A stretch of DNA of 64,000 bases from Streptomyces luteogriseus (GCF_014205055.1 NZ_JACHMS010000001.1:4526001-4590000), one strand, 5' to 3'; shown: positions 37,431 through 51,592, counted from the first letter of the stretch. Translations and numbers: made by a program. Notes: a model not told the origin generated them from the sequence alone.

Positions 37431-39404
37431 CTAACCGCAGGTGAACCTGGACTGTGCCCAGTCCACCGGCATCAGGTTGTCGAGGGCGCTGCGTGGCTCC
37501 ACCACCAGCCGGACCGTGCTGCGGCCGGTGAGGTTCACATGGACGGGCACGGCCGGGTCGCCGCCCTCGACCAGCGGGGAGCGCCAGAGCCGGGCACCGT
37601 CGGCGTAGACGGAGAAGTACACCTTGCCGAGCCGCAGCGTCATGTCGTCCACACCCACGAGCGCGTCGTACGACGAGCAGGAACGGTTGAGGTCGATGGT
37701 GACGGACGAGCGGCCGTGCACGGTGACGCCGTGGGCGTACCGCTGGTCGCCGACCGACAGGCCGGAACGCCTCCAGACCCAGCTGCTCGAACCGATCCGC
37801 ATCTCGGGCTTGGTGCCGTCGCCGCTGACGTCGTACGACAGTTCGCTCCACGGGTAGACGGCCGGGGCGGGAGGCGGAGTCGGCGGGGCAGGCGCGGGTG
37901 GCGGTTCCGCCTCCGGCGGGGCAGGAGGCGTGGGTGGCGGAGCGGGCTTCCGGGGCGGCGTGGGGTCCGGGTCCGGGTCCGGGCTCGGGCTGGTCGTGGA
38001 CCTCGGTGTCGGAGCGGGTGTCCCGGCGCGCGCGGGCATGATCCCGGGCGGTCGCGGCTCGGGGTCCGGGTCCTGCCGTGGGGGTGAGGGCGTGGGCGTG
38101 GGCTCACCGGGTCGTACCACCGACGACGGTTTGGGGGAGGAGGGAGCGGTCCTGGCCTCGTCCTTCGGCTGCTCGTTGCCCGCCAGGGCCATCACCACCG
38201 CGGCCACCACGCCGACGGCGACCACACCGGCCGCGATACCGGCCTTCACCGGCGCGCCGAGCCCCTCGGAGGCCGCCGCACCACCCCCGCCTCCGGCCCC
38301 GCCGGAGGCGGTGCCGCCGCCCGCCGCGGCCGAACCGCCGGTCGAGCCTCCCGCCGCCCCCGCCGCGCCGGCCGCTCCCGCACCCCCGGCGATGAGCCCG
38401 GCCGCCTTCGCGTACCCGGCGGCCCCGAACCAGCCGATGACCGCGACCGGGACGACCGCCGGGATACCGCCGGCCACCTCCTCGATCTGCAGCGCGGCCA
38501 GCCGGCACTTCGCGCACTCCTCCAGGTGCTTGCGCAGCCCCCGCTCCGCCCGGGTACGCAGCCGCCCCCGGGCGTAGGTGCCGAGCTGGTCGGCATAGCG
38601 GGCGCACTCCTCGTCGCCGGTGAGCGTGGCGCTGACGTGGGCCTGGAGGTAGGCCTGCTTGAGACCTTCGCGGGCCCGGCTGGCGAGCACGCGCGTGCCG
38701 TTGGCGTCCAGCCCGAACAGCGTGGCGACCTTGCTGGGCGACTCGTCCTCGATCTCGGTGTGCCACAGCACGGCCTGCCAGCGCTCCGGAAGCGACCGGA
38801 AGGCCCGCATGGCCATGGACTGCTCTGCCTGGTGCATCGCCCGTACGTCCGCGCCGAGTTCGAGCGCGTCGTCGTCGGACATGTCCGATCCGCGTGCGGA
38901 CTGGGCGGCGAACACGGCGAAGTCGTCGACGAGCTGCTCGCGCCGCGCCGACCGGGTCCAGGAGGCGGCGACGCGCCGGACGGAGGTGAGCAGGTACGCG
39001 CGCACGGCGTGCGCGGGGCCGGCGCCGCCGCGTACCGCCTGGAGCATGCGGGCGAAGACCTCGGCGGTCAGGTCGTCCGCGGTGTGGGCGTCCCGGCAGC
39101 AGGTGCGGGCGTACCGGCGCACGGCCTGGGCATGGCGCCGGTACAGCTCTTCGTACGCCGTGTCGTCGCCCGCGCGCATGCGGTCGATGAGGTCGGCGTC
39201 GGACGGCGGCATCTCGCGCGGTGGGGGCAGGACGCTGTCCTCGCGCCCGTCGCGCTGGGCCGGGACCGTGCCGTCGGCGGGGTGCCCGTCGGGCGGCACG
39301 CTCGCGCGGCCGCCCTGGCTCGGCACCTGGGGCGGGACCGGGCCGCCGGCCGTGGCGTCGCCGCTCCCGCTGCCACTCGACTCGTCCCGCCCGTCACCGC
39401 TCAT
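37431..39404 (-). CDS. Membrane-tethered ECF sigma factor fused to a zinc-finger anti-sigma-like segment and an NPCBM-type domain
   Basis: One 657-residue polypeptide spans the membrane. Residues 65-130 are sigma region 2 (DLIDRMRAGDDTAYEELYRRH) and 195-255 are region 4. A zinc-binding anti-sigma motif follows (H293, C297, C300 in KHLEECAKC). Hydrophobic segments lie at about 313-345 and 386-409, with an Ala/Gly linker between them, then a Pro-rich stalk (420-515). The extracellular domain (517-657) contains YAHGVTVHGRSSVTIDL and GVDDMTLRLGKVYFSVYADG, the pattern of NPCBM carbohydrate-binding modules. ECF groups with such extensions are known in actinobacteria. Sugar sensing and release by proteolysis are inference. 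The start is ATG 39404. Confidence 0.9.
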   Translation of the reverse strand: MSGDGRDESSGSGSGDATAGGPVPPQVPSQGGRASVPPDGHPADGTVPAQRDGREDSVLPPPREMPPSDADLIDRMRAGDDTAYEELYRRHAQAVRRYARTCCRDAHTADDLTAEVFARMLQAVRGGAGPAHAVRAYLLTSVRRVAASWTRSARREQLVDDFAVFAAQSARGSDMSDDDALELGADVRAMHQAEQSMAMRAFRSLPERWQAVLWHTEIEDESPSKVATLFGLDANGTRVLASRAREGLKQAYLQAHVSATLTGDEECARYADQLGTYARGRLRTRAERGLRKHLEECAKCRLAALQIEEVAGGIPAVVPVAVIGWFGAAGYAKAAGLIAGGAGAAGAAGAAGGSTGGSAAAGGGTASGGAGGGGGAAASEGLGAPVKAGIAAGVVAVGVVAAVVMALAGNEQPKDEARTAPSSPKPSSVVRPGEPTPTPSPPRQDPDPEPRPPGIMPARAGTPAPTPRSTTSPSPDPDPDPTPPRKPAPPPTPPAPPEAEPPPAPAPPTPPPAPAVYPWSELSYDVSGDGTKPEMRIGSSSWVWRRSGLSVGDQRYAHGVTVHGRSSVTIDLNRSCSSYDALVGVDDMTLRLGKVYFSVYADGARLWRSPLVEGGDPAVPVHVNLTGRSTVRLVVEPRSALDNLMPVDWAQSRFTCG

Positions 39405-39662
39405 CGCGGAAAGCCCCCGCCAGCCGCCCAACCCGTCCAGACCACCGGGTCAGCGTGCCATATTGGCATTTGGTCAGAACCTCGTAGTTCGGACCATCAC
39501 CCATCCGTGGGGAGTTGCCGCACGGCAGTACTAGCCGTCACTCATTCGGGGAAGGCTCCTCTGTCACTCCGGGCCAAGAGACTTCCCTTGTCGCTCCGGG
39601 CCGGGGCCCCACCCGGCCCGGGTCTGTTCGCCCCGGGCCCAGGCTTCCGGGCCTCGGCCGGT

Positions 39663-40427
39663 TCACGCCGGTCGCGAGCGCAGCCCCTCCAGCAGGATGT
39701 CCAGCAGCCGGGCCGACGCGGCCGCCTGCTGAGCGGCGTCCGGCAGTGAGGGCGCGGCCGTGGCGATCACCAGCAGCACGTCCGACACCGACACGTCCGC
39801 CCGCAGCTCACCGGCCGCACGCGCCCGGTCCACGAGCTGGCCCACGACCTCGAGCAGCGCCGACGTGCCGGCGTCGTCGGCCGCGACCGCCGGTACCGAA
39901 GCGACCGCCACGGGCTGGTCCGGCACCAGCCGCAGCTCCGTCGCGCCCGGCTGGGGCCGCTGCTGCGGCACCCGCGGGCCTCCGGGACCGTCCTCGACCG
40001 AGACCCGCAGCACCTGCGGCGGCAGCAGCCGCCCGGCGCCGGAGGCCACCGACGTCCGCAGGAAGCGCGACAGCGCCGACCACGGCTCGTCCTCCTGCCC
40101 GAGCGCCGCACGCGCCTGGTCGGTCAGCCGGGAGGTCTCCTCCTCGGCTATCCGCCGCACCAGGACGTCCTTGCTCGGGAACCGCCGGTACACCGTGCCC
40201 ACACCGACCCGCGCGCGCCGCGCCACGTCCTCCATCGGCGCGCCGTACCCCAGCTCGCCGAAGACCTCGCGCGCCGCACGCAGCACGTGCTCCAGATTGC
40301 GCTGTGCGTCCACGCGCAGCGGCGTCGTCCGCGACACGTCGCGTCCGTTGCCCGCCGCCGCGCTCATGGTCATGCCGCCCGCCGCGAGTGCGGACGCGGG
40401 CGACCAATGAGAGTCCTGAACATGCAT
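39663..40427 (-). CDS. TetR/AcrR-family regulator
   Basis: This 254-residue regulator has a TetR N-terminal DNA-binding domain at about 35-85: ILxAAREVFGELGYGAPMEDVARRARVGVGTVYRRFPSKDVLV in outline. The C-terminal ligand domain is helical and contains a Gln/Pro-rich insert (VPQQRPQPG). GGGGGA lies 8 bases before the ATG at 40427. An internal start at MSAAAGNGRDVSR is possible. It is divergent from the NADH dehydrogenase gene, as in S. coelicolor SCO4118-4119 by memory, so it probably controls that promoter. The effector is unknown. The 258 bases upstream of the ECF sigma gene (39405-39662) contain a TGCCA-TAT-TGGCA repeat at 39456-39468. Confidence 0.9.
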   Translation of the reverse strand: MHVQDSHWSPASALAAGGMTMSAAAGNGRDVSRTTPLRVDAQRNLEHVLRAAREVFGELGYGAPMEDVARRARVGVGTVYRRFPSKDVLVRRIAEEETSRLTDQARAALGQEDEPWSALSRFLRTSVASGAGRLLPPQVLRVSVEDGPGGPRVPQQRPQPGATELRLVPDQPVAVASVPAVAADDAGTSALLEVVGQLVDRARAAGELRADVSVSDVLLVIATAAPSLPDAAQQAAASARLLDILLEGLRSRPA

Positions 40428-40802
40428 AAGTATTCCCCCGGTAATGACGTCTCCCCCCGGAGACACTCCCCGCCATACGATGCCGGAGCGAGAAAACGGC
40501 CCGGTCCCGCGGCCCGCCCGTCGCGGACCCCGGTGAGCACATCCCCCTACACCCCGTCGACACACGAACATAGTTGAGAGGGAGTCAATTCAGAAGGGGC
40601 AGGTTCCGCACGGAGCGCTCACCGATCGGAGTACGGGCCGCATACGTCCCGAATGTGCCCCCATGCGCCCCTCGCACCACCCCTTCTGACCTGCATGTAT
40701 GCATCGAACGTCGGTATTCCGGCCAACTCCGCGCGCGCTCCCGCTCCGGTCACACAATTCGTCGAGGCTGTGGACAAACGCAAGCGACGGGTGCGTCATG
40801 GG
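40428..40802. other. Divergent promoter region between tetR and ndh, with a DnaA-box match
   Basis: No gene is supported. TTGAGAGGGAGTCAA at 40573-40587 is a short TetR-like dyad. At 40769-40777 there is TGTGGACAA, the complement of the Streptomyces DnaA box TTGTCCACA. The segment is AT-richer near 40690-40760, consistent with promoters. Confidence 0.45.
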
Positions 40803-42182
40803 ATGGTGAAGGAACGTGCGCGCATTCTCGTTGTCGGTGGCGGCTACGTCGGGATGTACACGGCCCTGCGCCTGCAGCGCAGACTGAAACGGGAACTGGG
40901 CCGGGGCGAGGTCGAGATCACTGTCGTCACCCCCGACCCGTACATGACCTACCAGCCGTTCCTCCCCGAGGCCGCCGCCGGAGCGATCTCACCCCGGCAC
41001 GTCGTCGTACCGCTGCGCCGCGTGCTCGACCGGTGCCGGATCCTGATCGGCGAGGTCACCGCTGTCGACCACGCCAAACGCGCCGCCACCGTCACCACCC
41101 TCGCCACCGAGGAGGAGGGCACGGGCGGACAGCGGCTCTCCTACGACCAGCTCGTCCTCGCCCCCGGCTCCGTCTCGCGCACCCTGCCGGTCCCCGGCCT
41201 CGCCGACCACGGCATCGGCTTCAAGACCGTCGAGGAGGCCATCGGCCTGCGCAACCACGTCATCGAGCAGATGGACATCGCCTCCTCCACCCGCGACCCC
41301 GCGATCCGCGACGCGGCCCTCACCTTCGTCTTCGTGGGCGGCGGCTTCGCGGGCGTGGAGGCACTCGGCGAGCTGGAGGACATGGCCCGCTACGCCGCGC
41401 GCTACTACCACAACGTCCAGCCCGAGGACATGAAGTGGATCCTCGTCGAGGCCTCGGACCGCATCCTGCCCGAGGTCGGCGAGGAGATGGGCCGCTACAC
41501 CGTCACCCAACTGCGTCGCCGCAACATCGACGTCCGCCTGCAGACCCGGCTCGAATCCTGCGCCGACCGGGTCGCCGTCCTCAGCGACGGCGCCCGCTTC
41601 CCCACCCGTACGGTCGTCTGGACGGCCGGAGTGAAACCCCACCCGGTGCTCGCCGCCACCGACCTGCCCCGCAACGGCCGTGGACGCCTCACCTGTACGC
41701 CGGAACTGTCGGTCGACGGCACCACACACGCGTGGGCCGCGGGAGACGCCGCCGCCGTCCCCGACGTCACCGCCGGGGAGCAGGGCCGCGAGTGCGCTCC
41801 CAATGCCCAGCACGCCGTCCGCCAGGCCAAGGTCCTCGCCGACAACATCGTCCACTCCCTGCGCGGCGAACCCCTCGAGAGGTACGAACACGCCTACGTC
41901 GGTTCGGTCGCCTCCCTGGGCCTGCACAAGGGCGTCGCCCATGTCTACGGGCGCAAGCTCAAGGGCTACCCCGCCTGGTTCATGCACCGCGCCTACCACC
42001 TCAGCCGCGTGCCCACCTTCAACCGCAAGGCGCGCGTGCTCGCCGAATGGGCCCTGTCCGGTCTGTTCAAACGGGAGATCGTCTCCCTGGGTTCACTCGA
42101 ACACCCCCGGGCGGAGTTCGAACTCGCGGCCGGTGGAAAGCCTTCTCTGGACCCTCCGCACAACCCGAAGGGGTCGTCCTGA
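40803..42182 (+). CDS. ndh: Type II NADH dehydrogenase (NDH-2)
   Basis: This 459-residue flavoprotein transfers electrons from NADH to the quinone pool at the cytoplasmic membrane without pumping protons. It has two dinucleotide folds: RILVVGGGYVGMYTALRL for FAD at the N-terminus and TFVFVGGGFAGVEALGEL for NADH near residue 175. AWAAGDAAAVPD and ECAPNAQHAVRQAKVLADNI are characteristic of NDH-2. The C-terminal helices that attach NDH-2 to the membrane are represented by the GYPAWFMHRAYHL region. The start is uncertain: ATG 40803 (MVKERARILVV) fits the family best, although no clear Shine-Dalgarno is present. It is probably regulated by the divergent TetR protein. Confidence 0.93.
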   Translation: MVKERARILVVGGGYVGMYTALRLQRRLKRELGRGEVEITVVTPDPYMTYQPFLPEAAAGAISPRHVVVPLRRVLDRCRILIGEVTAVDHAKRAATVTTLATEEEGTGGQRLSYDQLVLAPGSVSRTLPVPGLADHGIGFKTVEEAIGLRNHVIEQMDIASSTRDPAIRDAALTFVFVGGGFAGVEALGELEDMARYAARYYHNVQPEDMKWILVEASDRILPEVGEEMGRYTVTQLRRRNIDVRLQTRLESCADRVAVLSDGARFPTRTVVWTAGVKPHPVLAATDLPRNGRGRLTCTPELSVDGTTHAWAAGDAAAVPDVTAGEQGRECAPNAQHAVRQAKVLADNIVHSLRGEPLERYEHAYVGSVASLGLHKGVAHVYGRKLKGYPAWFMHRAYHLSRVPTFNRKARVLAEWALSGLFKREIVSLGSLEHPRAEFELAAGGKPSLDPPHNPKGSS

Positions 42183-42356
42183 CCGGACCCAGGAACTCCA
42201 TCGGCCGGCCCGGCGTCTGACGGATGTCGGTCCGGTCCGCGCACTGCCAGACTGATCCACCACCGCGGGCATGCCACGACTCGCCCCGGTGCGGGCCCTT
42301 TGGGGCACCGGCCGGTTCCGGTGCCGGCCGCCGACCACTACACGAGGCAAGGATTC

Positions 42357-44024
42357 GTGAACTTCACGCGCTGGAGCGCCCGGCTCCCCGGAACGCAGCG
42401 CCGCGCCGCAGCGCGGACCGAGCAGACGGCCTCCCCGGACCGGCGGGCGGAAGGCTCCGTACCCGCCGCCCGTGCCGAACAACTGACCGACGAGTCGCCG
42501 TCCGTACCCGCCGTCGACGAACTGCGGGTGCGTGAGGTCCTCGACCGCGCCCCCTCCCTCGTCGCCCTGGTCCACGGCCCCGACCACCGCATCGCCTACG
42601 TCAACGACGCCTACACGACCGCCTTCGGCGTACGCCCCCTGGGCGAATGCGCCCGCGAGGCCCTCCCCGAACTGGACGCCCTCGGCCTGTTCCCCCTCCT
42701 GGACCAGGTCCAGCGCAGCGGCAAGCCGCGCACCGTCAAGTCCCGCAAGGCCCCCGACGGCCGCTCCTACACCTTCACCTGCACCCCGGTCACCCAGGGC
42801 GACGGCAAGGGCGGCGGTGACGGCCGCGGCGTCCTGGTCTTCGCCACCGACGTCACCGACCACGCCGAAGCCGCCGAACGCCTGCGCGCGAGCGAACGCC
42901 GCCAGCGCGAAACGGCGGTCACCCTCCAGCGCTCCCTGCTCCCCCAGGAGCTCGAGCAGCCGGACGACCTGCGCATCGCCGCCACCTACCACCCCGGCGG
43001 CACCGAAGCCGCGGTCGGCGGCGACTGGTACGACGTCATCACCCTGGGCGGCGGCCGCACGGCCCTGGTCATCGGCGACGTCATGGGCCGGGGCGTCCGC
43101 GCCGCGGCGGTCATGGGCCAGCTTCGCACCGCGGTCCGCGCCTACGCCCGCCTCGACCTCCCGCCGCACGAGGTCCTCCAGCTCCTGGACGGCCTGGCCG
43201 CCGAGATCGACGCCAACCAGATCGCCACCTGCGCGTACGCCATCCACGACCCGAACGAGGGCAAGCTGATCTACTCCTCGGCGGGCCACCTCCCGATCCT
43301 CGTCCGCGACGAGAACGGCACGGTCCTGCGCGCCGAAGAACCCACCGGCCCCCCGCTCGGCACCGGCGGCTGGATGCACACCTCGGGCTCGATCCCCCTC
43401 GCCCCCGGCTCCACGGCGGTCCTCTACACGGACGGCCTGGTGGAGCGCCGTGACGCGGACCTGGACGAGGGCATCGCCGCCCTGGAACGCGCCCTGGCCG
43501 GAGCCACCGGCACCCCCCAGGTCGTCTGCGACCGCCTGGTCCGCTCCGCCGGTGTGACTCCCGACCACGACGACGACGTGGCCGTCCTGGTCCTCCAGCA
43601 CCCCGCCCGCACGGGCGCGGACGGCGAGCTCTTCCGCAACGCCGCCCTGGAACTCCTGGGCGGCGTGGAAGCGGCCCCCCGCGCGCGTGCCTTCGCCTCC
43701 GGCGTCCTGACCAGCTGGCGCTTCCCCGCCGACCTGCACGACCTGGGAGTCCTGGCCACCAGCGAACTGGTCGCCAACTCCCTCCAGCACGGCACCCCGC
43801 CGATGAGACTGCGCCTGCGCCGCACGGACAGACGCCTGATCATCGAGGTCACCGACGGCGACGACCACCTCCCCAGACGCCGCCGCGCGGAACCGGGCGA
43901 CGAATCGGGCCGCGGCATCGCCATCGTCGCCACGATCGCCTCGAACTGGGGCTGCCGCCGCACACCCGGCGGCGGCAAGGCGGTCTGGTGCGAGTTCGCA
44001 CTGCCCCGCACCCAGAACACGTAG
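42357..44024 (+). CDS. PAS-PP2C(SpoIIE)-HATPase signalling phosphatase
   Basis: This 555-residue protein joins a PAS sensor (about 60-165, APSLVALVHGPDHRIAYVNDAY), a SpoIIE-type PP2C phosphatase (about 185-415) and a C-terminal RsbW-like GHKL kinase (about 430-550). The phosphatase is canonical, with GGDWYDVI, VIGDVMGRG, YSSAGHLPIL and LYTDGLVERR. The kinase-like part has TSELVANSLQHG (N box) and RGIAIVATI. Such proteins can both phosphorylate and dephosphorylate an anti-anti-sigma partner, so it may belong to the same signalling class as the stressosome genes at 18-22 kb. No partner gene is adjacent. The GTG at 42357 (MNFTRWSARL) is preceded by GAGGCAAGGA. It converges on the MFS gene 14 bases away. 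Confidence 0.92.
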   Translation: MNFTRWSARLPGTQRRAAARTEQTASPDRRAEGSVPAARAEQLTDESPSVPAVDELRVREVLDRAPSLVALVHGPDHRIAYVNDAYTTAFGVRPLGECAREALPELDALGLFPLLDQVQRSGKPRTVKSRKAPDGRSYTFTCTPVTQGDGKGGGDGRGVLVFATDVTDHAEAAERLRASERRQRETAVTLQRSLLPQELEQPDDLRIAATYHPGGTEAAVGGDWYDVITLGGGRTALVIGDVMGRGVRAAAVMGQLRTAVRAYARLDLPPHEVLQLLDGLAAEIDANQIATCAYAIHDPNEGKLIYSSAGHLPILVRDENGTVLRAEEPTGPPLGTGGWMHTSGSIPLAPGSTAVLYTDGLVERRDADLDEGIAALERALAGATGTPQVVCDRLVRSAGVTPDHDDDVAVLVLQHPARTGADGELFRNAALELLGGVEAAPRARAFASGVLTSWRFPADLHDLGVLATSELVANSLQHGTPPMRLRLRRTDRRLIIEVTDGDDHLPRRRRAEPGDESGRGIAIVATIASNWGCRRTPGGGKAVWCEFALPRTQNT

Positions 44025-44038
44025 ACGGGCAAGCGGGA

Positions 44039-45316
44039 TCAGACGTCCGCGGAAACGGGCGCCCCACCCCGCGCCACGACCCGGCTCTTGCCGAGCCACG
44101 GCTGATCCTGCGCATCGGTCAGCTGCCGCCCCAACCGCACGGCCAGGACGGTGATCCCCAGCGAGAACACCAGGAACGCCACGATGTACGGCGCGTGCAG
44201 CGAGGCCCCCAGCGGCCCGCCCACCGCCGGCCCGACGGCCAGCGCGAGCTGCTTGACCAGGGCGAACGCGGAGTTGTACTGCCCCGCCATGCCCTCCGGC
44301 GCGAGATCCGCGACCAGCGGGGCCACGGTCGGCGACAACATCGCCTCACCCAGCCCGAACAGCGCGTACGTCGAGACGAACGCGGCCGTCGCCATCTCCT
44401 GGCTTCCGTGCCCCAGCCCCGCGTACCCGGCGACGGCCCACGCCACGGCCCAGATCAGCCCTACAGCGGCGATCACCCGCGAGCGCCGGCGCCGCTCCAC
44501 GAACCGCAGCACGGCGAACTGCGCGACGACGATCATCAGCGTGTTGGCGGCGAGCGCGGTCCCCAGTGCGGACGTCGAGATCCCGGCGGCCTCGACCCCG
44601 TACGCACTGAGCCCCGACTCGAACTGCCCATAGCAGGCGAAGAACAGCACGAAGCCCAGCACGCACAGCTGCACCATGGCCCGGTTGCCCATCAGCTGCT
44701 TCCAGCTGCCCCGGCCGGAGGCCTGGGGAGCGCCCTCCATCCGCGGCGCGTGCGGCATCCGCACGGTCACCATCACCACGACCAGCAGCAGGAACATCGC
44801 CGCCTCGATCGCGAAGAGCAGCGTGAAGGAGGCGGCGCTGGTGGTGTCCACCAGATGCCCGCCGATCAGGCCACCGACGCCGAGCCCCAGGTTCTGCAGG
44901 AAGAACTGCATGGCGAAGGCACGCGACCGCGTGTCCGCCGACGAGCAGTCGACGATCATCGTCGCGAGCGCCGGCTGCATCACGGCCTGCCCGGCCCCCA
45001 GCAGGGAAGCCGACACCAGCACCGCCGCGGCGCTGCTCGCGATCCCCAGACTGAGCGCGCCCACAGCGGCGGTGATCAGGGCGGTGAGCAACACCGGCAG
45101 CGGGCCCCGCCGGACGATGGCCCGCCCGGCGAACGGCAGCACGACCAGCGCGGCCACGGCGAAGACGGCGAGTACGAGACCCGCCGTCATGGCCCCCAGC
45201 CCTCGCACCTGCGCCACATAGACGTACAGGTACGGGACCGTGAAGCCGAGCCCGAACGCGCTGAGTGCGTTGCCCACGTGAATCCGGCGCATCGCTGCGC
45301 CCATCGCCCTGGTCAC
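44039..45316 (-). CDS. MFS multidrug-type transporter
   Basis: This 425-residue protein has twelve predicted membrane segments, beginning with IHVGNALSAFGLGFTVPYLYVYV and a Gly/Ala-rich core typical of major facilitator drug-efflux proteins. The loop 2-3 motif region reads LPFAGRAIVRRG, a variant of motif A. The substrate cannot be inferred. The GTG at 45316 is preceded by GAGAGAGGTGAAC; a second GTG 15 bases upstream is less likely. It is divergent from a MarR gene, with a TTCGAA-containing repeat between them. This is the classical layout of a MarR-repressed exporter. Confidence 0.9.
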   Translation of the reverse strand: MTRAMGAAMRRIHVGNALSAFGLGFTVPYLYVYVAQVRGLGAMTAGLVLAVFAVAALVVLPFAGRAIVRRGPLPVLLTALITAAVGALSLGIASSAAAVLVSASLLGAGQAVMQPALATMIVDCSSADTRSRAFAMQFFLQNLGLGVGGLIGGHLVDTTSAASFTLLFAIEAAMFLLLVVVMVTVRMPHAPRMEGAPQASGRGSWKQLMGNRAMVQLCVLGFVLFFACYGQFESGLSAYGVEAAGISTSALGTALAANTLMIVVAQFAVLRFVERRRRSRVIAAVGLIWAVAWAVAGYAGLGHGSQEMATAAFVSTYALFGLGEAMLSPTVAPLVADLAPEGMAGQYNSAFALVKQLALAVGPAVGGPLGASLHAPYIVAFLVFSLGITVLAVRLGRQLTDAQDQPWLGKSRVVARGGAPVSADV

Positions 45317-45347
45317 GTTCACCTCTCTCACAAGTTAGGAGTGAAGA

Positions 45348-45374
45348 CTTCGAAACTAAAGTTCGAAGCTAAAG
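45348..45374. promoter_or_regulatory. Operator-like repeats between the MFS and MarR genes
   Basis: CTTCGAA (45348-45354) and TTCGAAG (45362-45368) form a perfect inverted repeat. The same bases also form a tandem direct repeat, TTCGAAACTAAAG then TTCGAAGCTAAAG, with one mismatch. The site lies 31 bases from the MFS start and 52 from the marR start. Confidence 0.6.
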
Positions 45375-45426
45375 AGTACATACCCAAGGACTTCAAGGCA
45401 AAGAACGATCGTGCGATACTGCGCAC

Positions 45427-45975
45427 ATGGGCGACACCCCCGGCCCCAGCGAGCCGACCCTCGAAGAGCAGATCGCCGCGTACCAGCGCGAGTTCCGGGA
45501 CCTCGACCCCCAGGTCGAGCAGATCGTCTCGGCCCTCTCCCGCCTGAACCGCCGCATGAACGTCGCCTACGGCCGTCAGACCTCGGCCCTCGGCATCAGC
45601 AACGCGGAGTGGGAGGTCCTCAAGGCCCTCGTCCTCTCCGGCGCTCCCTACCGTCTGGGCCCCAGCGACCTCGCCAAGCGCCTCGGGCTCACCCCGGCCG
45701 CGATGACCCACCGGATCGACCGCATGGTTGCCGAATCCCTGGTGACCCGTGAGCGGGACGAGTCCAACCGCGTACGAGTCATCGTGGAGCTGACATCAGA
45801 GGGGCGGGAGAAGTGGCTGGAGGCGATGCGCCTGGCGTCGGTCTTCGAGGAGGACCTGCTCCAGGACCTGACCCCCGGCGAGCGCACGGCGCTGGGCGAA
45901 GTGCTCACGCGTCTGCTGCGACGGGTCGAGGACGCCCAGCCGGACGCCGGCGGACGCCTCACCGATCTGGACTGA
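45427..45975 (+). CDS. MarR-family regulator of the divergent MFS transporter
   Basis: This 182-residue MarR protein has the winged helix LGPSDLAKRLGLTPAAMTHRIDRMVAESLVTRE followed by the conserved wing RDESNRVRVIVELTSEGR. The N-terminal helix (EEQIAAYQREFRDLDPQVEQIVSAL) would form the dimer. The ligand is unknown but is likely a substrate of the divergent exporter. The ATG at 45427 has no strong ribosome site and lies close to a possible -10 (GATACT at 45415-45420), so a leaderless mRNA is possible. It ends just upstream of the rrn promoter. Confidence 0.9.
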   Translation: MGDTPGPSEPTLEEQIAAYQREFRDLDPQVEQIVSALSRLNRRMNVAYGRQTSALGISNAEWEVLKALVLSGAPYRLGPSDLAKRLGLTPAAMTHRIDRMVAESLVTRERDESNRVRVIVELTSEGREKWLEAMRLASVFEEDLLQDLTPGERTALGEVLTRLLRRVEDAQPDAGGRLTDLD

Positions 45976-46008
45976 CTCCCGGGCCGAAAAGATCTTGACA
46001 GGGGCTGC

Positions 46009-46037
46009 TTGACAGCCCCCTGGTGGATCCGTAGAGT
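46009..46037 (+). promoter_or_regulatory. Strong rRNA promoter (TTGACA-N17-TAGAGT)
   Basis: An exact TTGACA (46009-46014) is spaced 17 bases from TAGAGT (46032-46037), about 600 bases upstream of 16S. A second TTGACA at 45995-46000 lies 14 bases further upstream. This fits a HrdB-type rrn promoter. Confidence 0.8.
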
Positions 46038-46637
46038 TCTTCGGGTTGCCGCAGAGCCGTAACGGTTCTCCGGCAGTACTTCCGCCGCATCAGCGGCACC
46101 CAAACCACCAGCTCGACCTCCCAGCAGGGTTGATTTCGGCACGCCCGAATTCAATTCGAATTGGGACTCGACGACCGATCGACTCCTCAGGGCTTCGATT
46201 TGGGAATCGCCGAGAGGGCGCGCTAAGGTTAGGGACGTCGGAACGGCCCAACAGCCGCAAAGACAAACCCCGCTGACCGGGGATCAGGCCCGAAAGGATC
46301 TGATAGAGTCGGAACCGCCGGAAAGGGAAACGCGGAAGCGGGAACCTGGAAAGCACCGAGGAAATCGGATCGGAAAGATCTGATAGAGTCGGAAACGCAA
46401 GACCGAAGGGAAGCCCGGAGGAAAGCCCGAGAGGGTGAGTACAAAGGAAGCGACCGTTCCTTGAGAACTCAACAGCGTGCCAAAAGTCAACGCCAGATAT
46501 GTTGATACCCCGTCCATCGGATACCCGATGGTCGAGGTTCCTTTGAAGAAAACACAGCGAGGACGCTGTGAACGGTCGGGCCTATTCCGCCTGACTGTTC
46601 CGCTCTCGTGCGTGTCATCCCGATTACGGGAAAACAT
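46038..46637 (+). promoter_or_regulatory. rrn leader with tandem promoter-like repeats and processing signals
   Basis: The leader contains GATCTGATAGAGTCGGAA twice, at 46297-46314 and 46377-46394, exactly 80 bp apart, each with a TAGAGT -10-like hexamer. Streptomyces rrn operons are known to have several tandem promoters, and these are candidates, although no good -35 is seen at either. The last 150 bases (from CCTTGAGAACTCAACAGCGTGCC) are the conserved antitermination and RNase processing region ahead of 16S. No gene is present. Confidence 0.7.
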
Positions 46638-51592
<4,955 letters not shown>

